From assembly GCF_027887165.1 (NCBI RefSeq), contig NC_077227.1, positions 538,201,389 through 538,265,388 on the forward strand: a stretch of 64,000 nt of DNA. Reading direction: 5' to 3'. This DNA comes from Monodelphis domestica. Taxonomy: Eukaryota; Chordata; Mammalia; Didelphimorphia; Didelphidae. The notes beneath the pieces are model-generated. The model was not told where the DNA came from and did no database searches. It was given only the letters and a program-made list of their open reading frames with translations. Positions 62,505 to 64,000 of this stretch are shown here, piece by piece (the stretch's first letter is position 1; every line of letters starts with the position of its first letter). A program made the position numbers and the translations under genes.

Positions 62505-62580
62505 GTAATAGAGAATTCAGTGCCTCCAAAAACTGCCCATTTCCCTTTTAGGCAGTTCTACTTGTTAGGGAAAAAAATGA
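62505..62580 (-). mobile_element. CR1/L3-like LINE fragment
   Basis: 'ctgcccatttcccttttagg' then 'cagttctacttgttaggg', matching the same part of 19175-19690. Confidence 0.5.
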
Positions 62581-62669
62581 AATTAAGTGTAATTTACTAG
62601 AGGAAAAAAAAAACACCTAAATTTGCTACCCAACAAAATTCACTTCAACATTTAAAAAAAACTTGAGTG

Positions 62670-62860
62670 CAACTAGGTGACTCAAGTGGATGGAGAGTCA
62701 GGCCTAGAGATGGGGGATCTTGAGTTCAAATCTAACCTCAGACACTTCCTAGCTAGATGATTCTGTACAAGACCCTTGACTCCCATTGCCCTGAGCACTC
62801 TTTTGCCTTGGAACCAATACTTAGTATTGATTCTAAGTCAGAAGGTAAGAGTTAATTTTT
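62670..62860 (+). mobile_element. type A CORE-SINE, diverged
   Basis: 'gtgcaactaggtgactcaag', 'gagttcaaatctaacctcag', 'ccttggaaccaatacttagt', 'agaaggtaagagttaa'. A stub 'ttaaacccttaccc' of opposite sense follows. Confidence 0.88.
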
Positions 62861-62879
62861 TTAAACCCTTACCCATTTT

Positions 62880-63785
62880 TTAATTTTAATTTTAAACATA
62901 CAAATCTATAGTTTAAGGTAATAGTTAGAAAATAGCTATATATATATTAGGAAACGAATGCATGTTGTGTGTGAATTAATAGCCCTAATCAAGGTTTCTT
63001 CGTATATTCTCAATGTCATGTTTTTATTATTTCTATTTCTGTCCTCCCCAGATAGCTTACCCTTCCATAGCCTATTTCCTGAAGGGCTAAATTAGCAGCA
63101 TTCTACTCATTTATTTGCTTTTTCACTCAACATTTCAGAATCTGTCTCACTTGTCAGGAGGGTGCAAATCTATAAGATCTACAGATATATTTTCAAGTTT
63201 TTGTCTCAGGAAAGTGTTATGTAAGACCATCTCCTAAAAGCAGCAAGCAAAATGTCCATGGTTTCTAATACTCTGATAATTTGCTGTTCCTGTTTGATGG
63301 TGGCTCAGGAAAACAGATAATGAAGCTTCTTAGAATTGTGTCTAAAATAAGAATAAAGAGGTTCTAAGTGAGGAACCAAGAATCTTTCCTATAAATAAAC
63401 TGCATGGGCATGGTGCTATCTAACTTCACCTGCTGCTTGGCAGTCTATTTTTCTTCCTTCCAGGTTCTTAGCTTTGTATTGCAATGTCGGGGGCTCCTAA
63501 GCATGCCCCCCAGGATGGGAACACCTCTCATCACTTTCACAAATATATAACCTTACTTATATCTATACTACAAAATCAAAAAAATGACAGAAGCTCTGAG
63601 CAGAATCCAAGGACCTTAGAGAACATGTAGCCAAAATCATAACTAAAAAGGATCTTTTCTACAACATTGCCCAAAACAGACCAACAGCTTTTGCTGAAAA
63701 TCCCTTCATGGGACAGGTGTAGGGTCAAGACTAGGACATCTTTAGTGAAGACTTCATTTCCATTTTGATAACTTTAGTTGTTAAA
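62880..63785. other. about 0.9 kb without recognised gene
   Basis: A/T-rich. 63080-63180 may be a very old antisense L1 3' end ('tctactcatttatttgcttt'). Not firm. Confidence 0.4.
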
Positions 63786-63786
63786 A

Positions 63787-64000
63787 GGACAGCTAGGTGC
63801 CCAGTGGATAGAGGACTGGGCTTGGAGTCAGAAAGACCTGAATTCAAATCTCACCTCAGACACTATCTATAAAACCCTGGACAAGTCACTTAACTCTGTT
63901 TGCCTCGGTTTCCTTAATTGTAAAATAAGCAGGAGAAGGAAATAGCAAACTACTCTATTATCTTTGCCAAGAAAACCCCAAATGGAGTCATAAAAATCAG
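63787..64000 (+). mobile_element. type B CORE-SINE (MAR1-like), cut by window end
   Basis: 'ggacagctaggtgcccagtg', 'gaattcaaatctcacctcag', 'tgcctcggtttccttaattg', 'ctttgccaagaaaaccccaa'. Tail runs past 64000. Confidence 0.93.

Overview
This is vertebrate nuclear DNA from a marsupial, packed with interspersed repeats and holding no gene I can confirm. The marsupial call rests on the repeats. There are many copies of a tRNA-derived CORE-SINE (A box in the 'gctcagtggat' region, B box 'ggttcaaatctgg', core 'tgtgaccctgggcaagtcac', 3' end with 'cctagcccttaccactctt'). A second CORE-SINE has a Bov-B/RTE-like 3' end ('tttgccaagaaaacccca...aacaacaacaa', MAR1-like). L1 3' ends are of the marsupial kind, and LTRs resemble those known from Australian marsupials. 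The abundance of the first SINE (WSINE1-like) hints at a dasyurid or close relative. That is inference from memory of these families, not a database result.

Throughout, 'type A' means the WSINE1-like CORE-SINE, 'type B' the MAR1-like CORE-SINE with the Bov-B/RTE tail, and 'type C' the older MIR/THER1/MON-like CORE-SINEs ('cctcagtttcctcatctgtaaaat', often with an L2-like tail 'taaagtgctat...tattatt').

Layout. 0-5.5 kb: L2 pieces in both directions, type A SINEs, an L1 ORF2 scrap and one short non-repeat stretch with a weak exon-like ORF (4143-4409). 5.5-12.3 kb: an unresolved repeat, a 275-bp perfect pentanucleotide array, and two nested L1 pairs. 12.3-20 kb: unresolved or LTR-like blocks, L2 tails, a hAT relic, copy 1 of an unnamed ~550-bp repeat, and a CR1/L3-like fragment. 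20-25 kb: a long L2 reverse-transcriptase fragment split by an unclassified insertion, and copy 2 of the unnamed repeat with a clean 9-bp target duplication. 25-29 kb: old L1 tails and a repeat-poor block. 29-36.5 kb: an LTR candidate, L1 3' ends on both strands, a long minus-strand L2, a striking inverted templated insertion derived from that L2 (33.8-35.0 kb), and a well-preserved solo LTR. 36.5-47 kb: mostly type C SINEs, a hAT MITE, a SINE-in-SINE pair, a mariner relic and old L1 tails. 47-58.4 kb: a polypyrimidine tract, SINEs, and large purine microsatellites. 58.4-64 kb: type A/B SINEs, a 35-bp L1 insertion with a 15-bp duplication, a hAT relic, and an orphan ORF in unique sequence.

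No operon, tRNA gene, rRNA gene, CpG island or CRISPR array is visible. Long reading frames are nearly all explained by L1 ORF2, L2 ORF2, CR1 ORF2 or microsatellites. The window reads as intergenic or deep-intronic. Its main interest is the layered history of insertions and the templated rearrangement near 34 kb.
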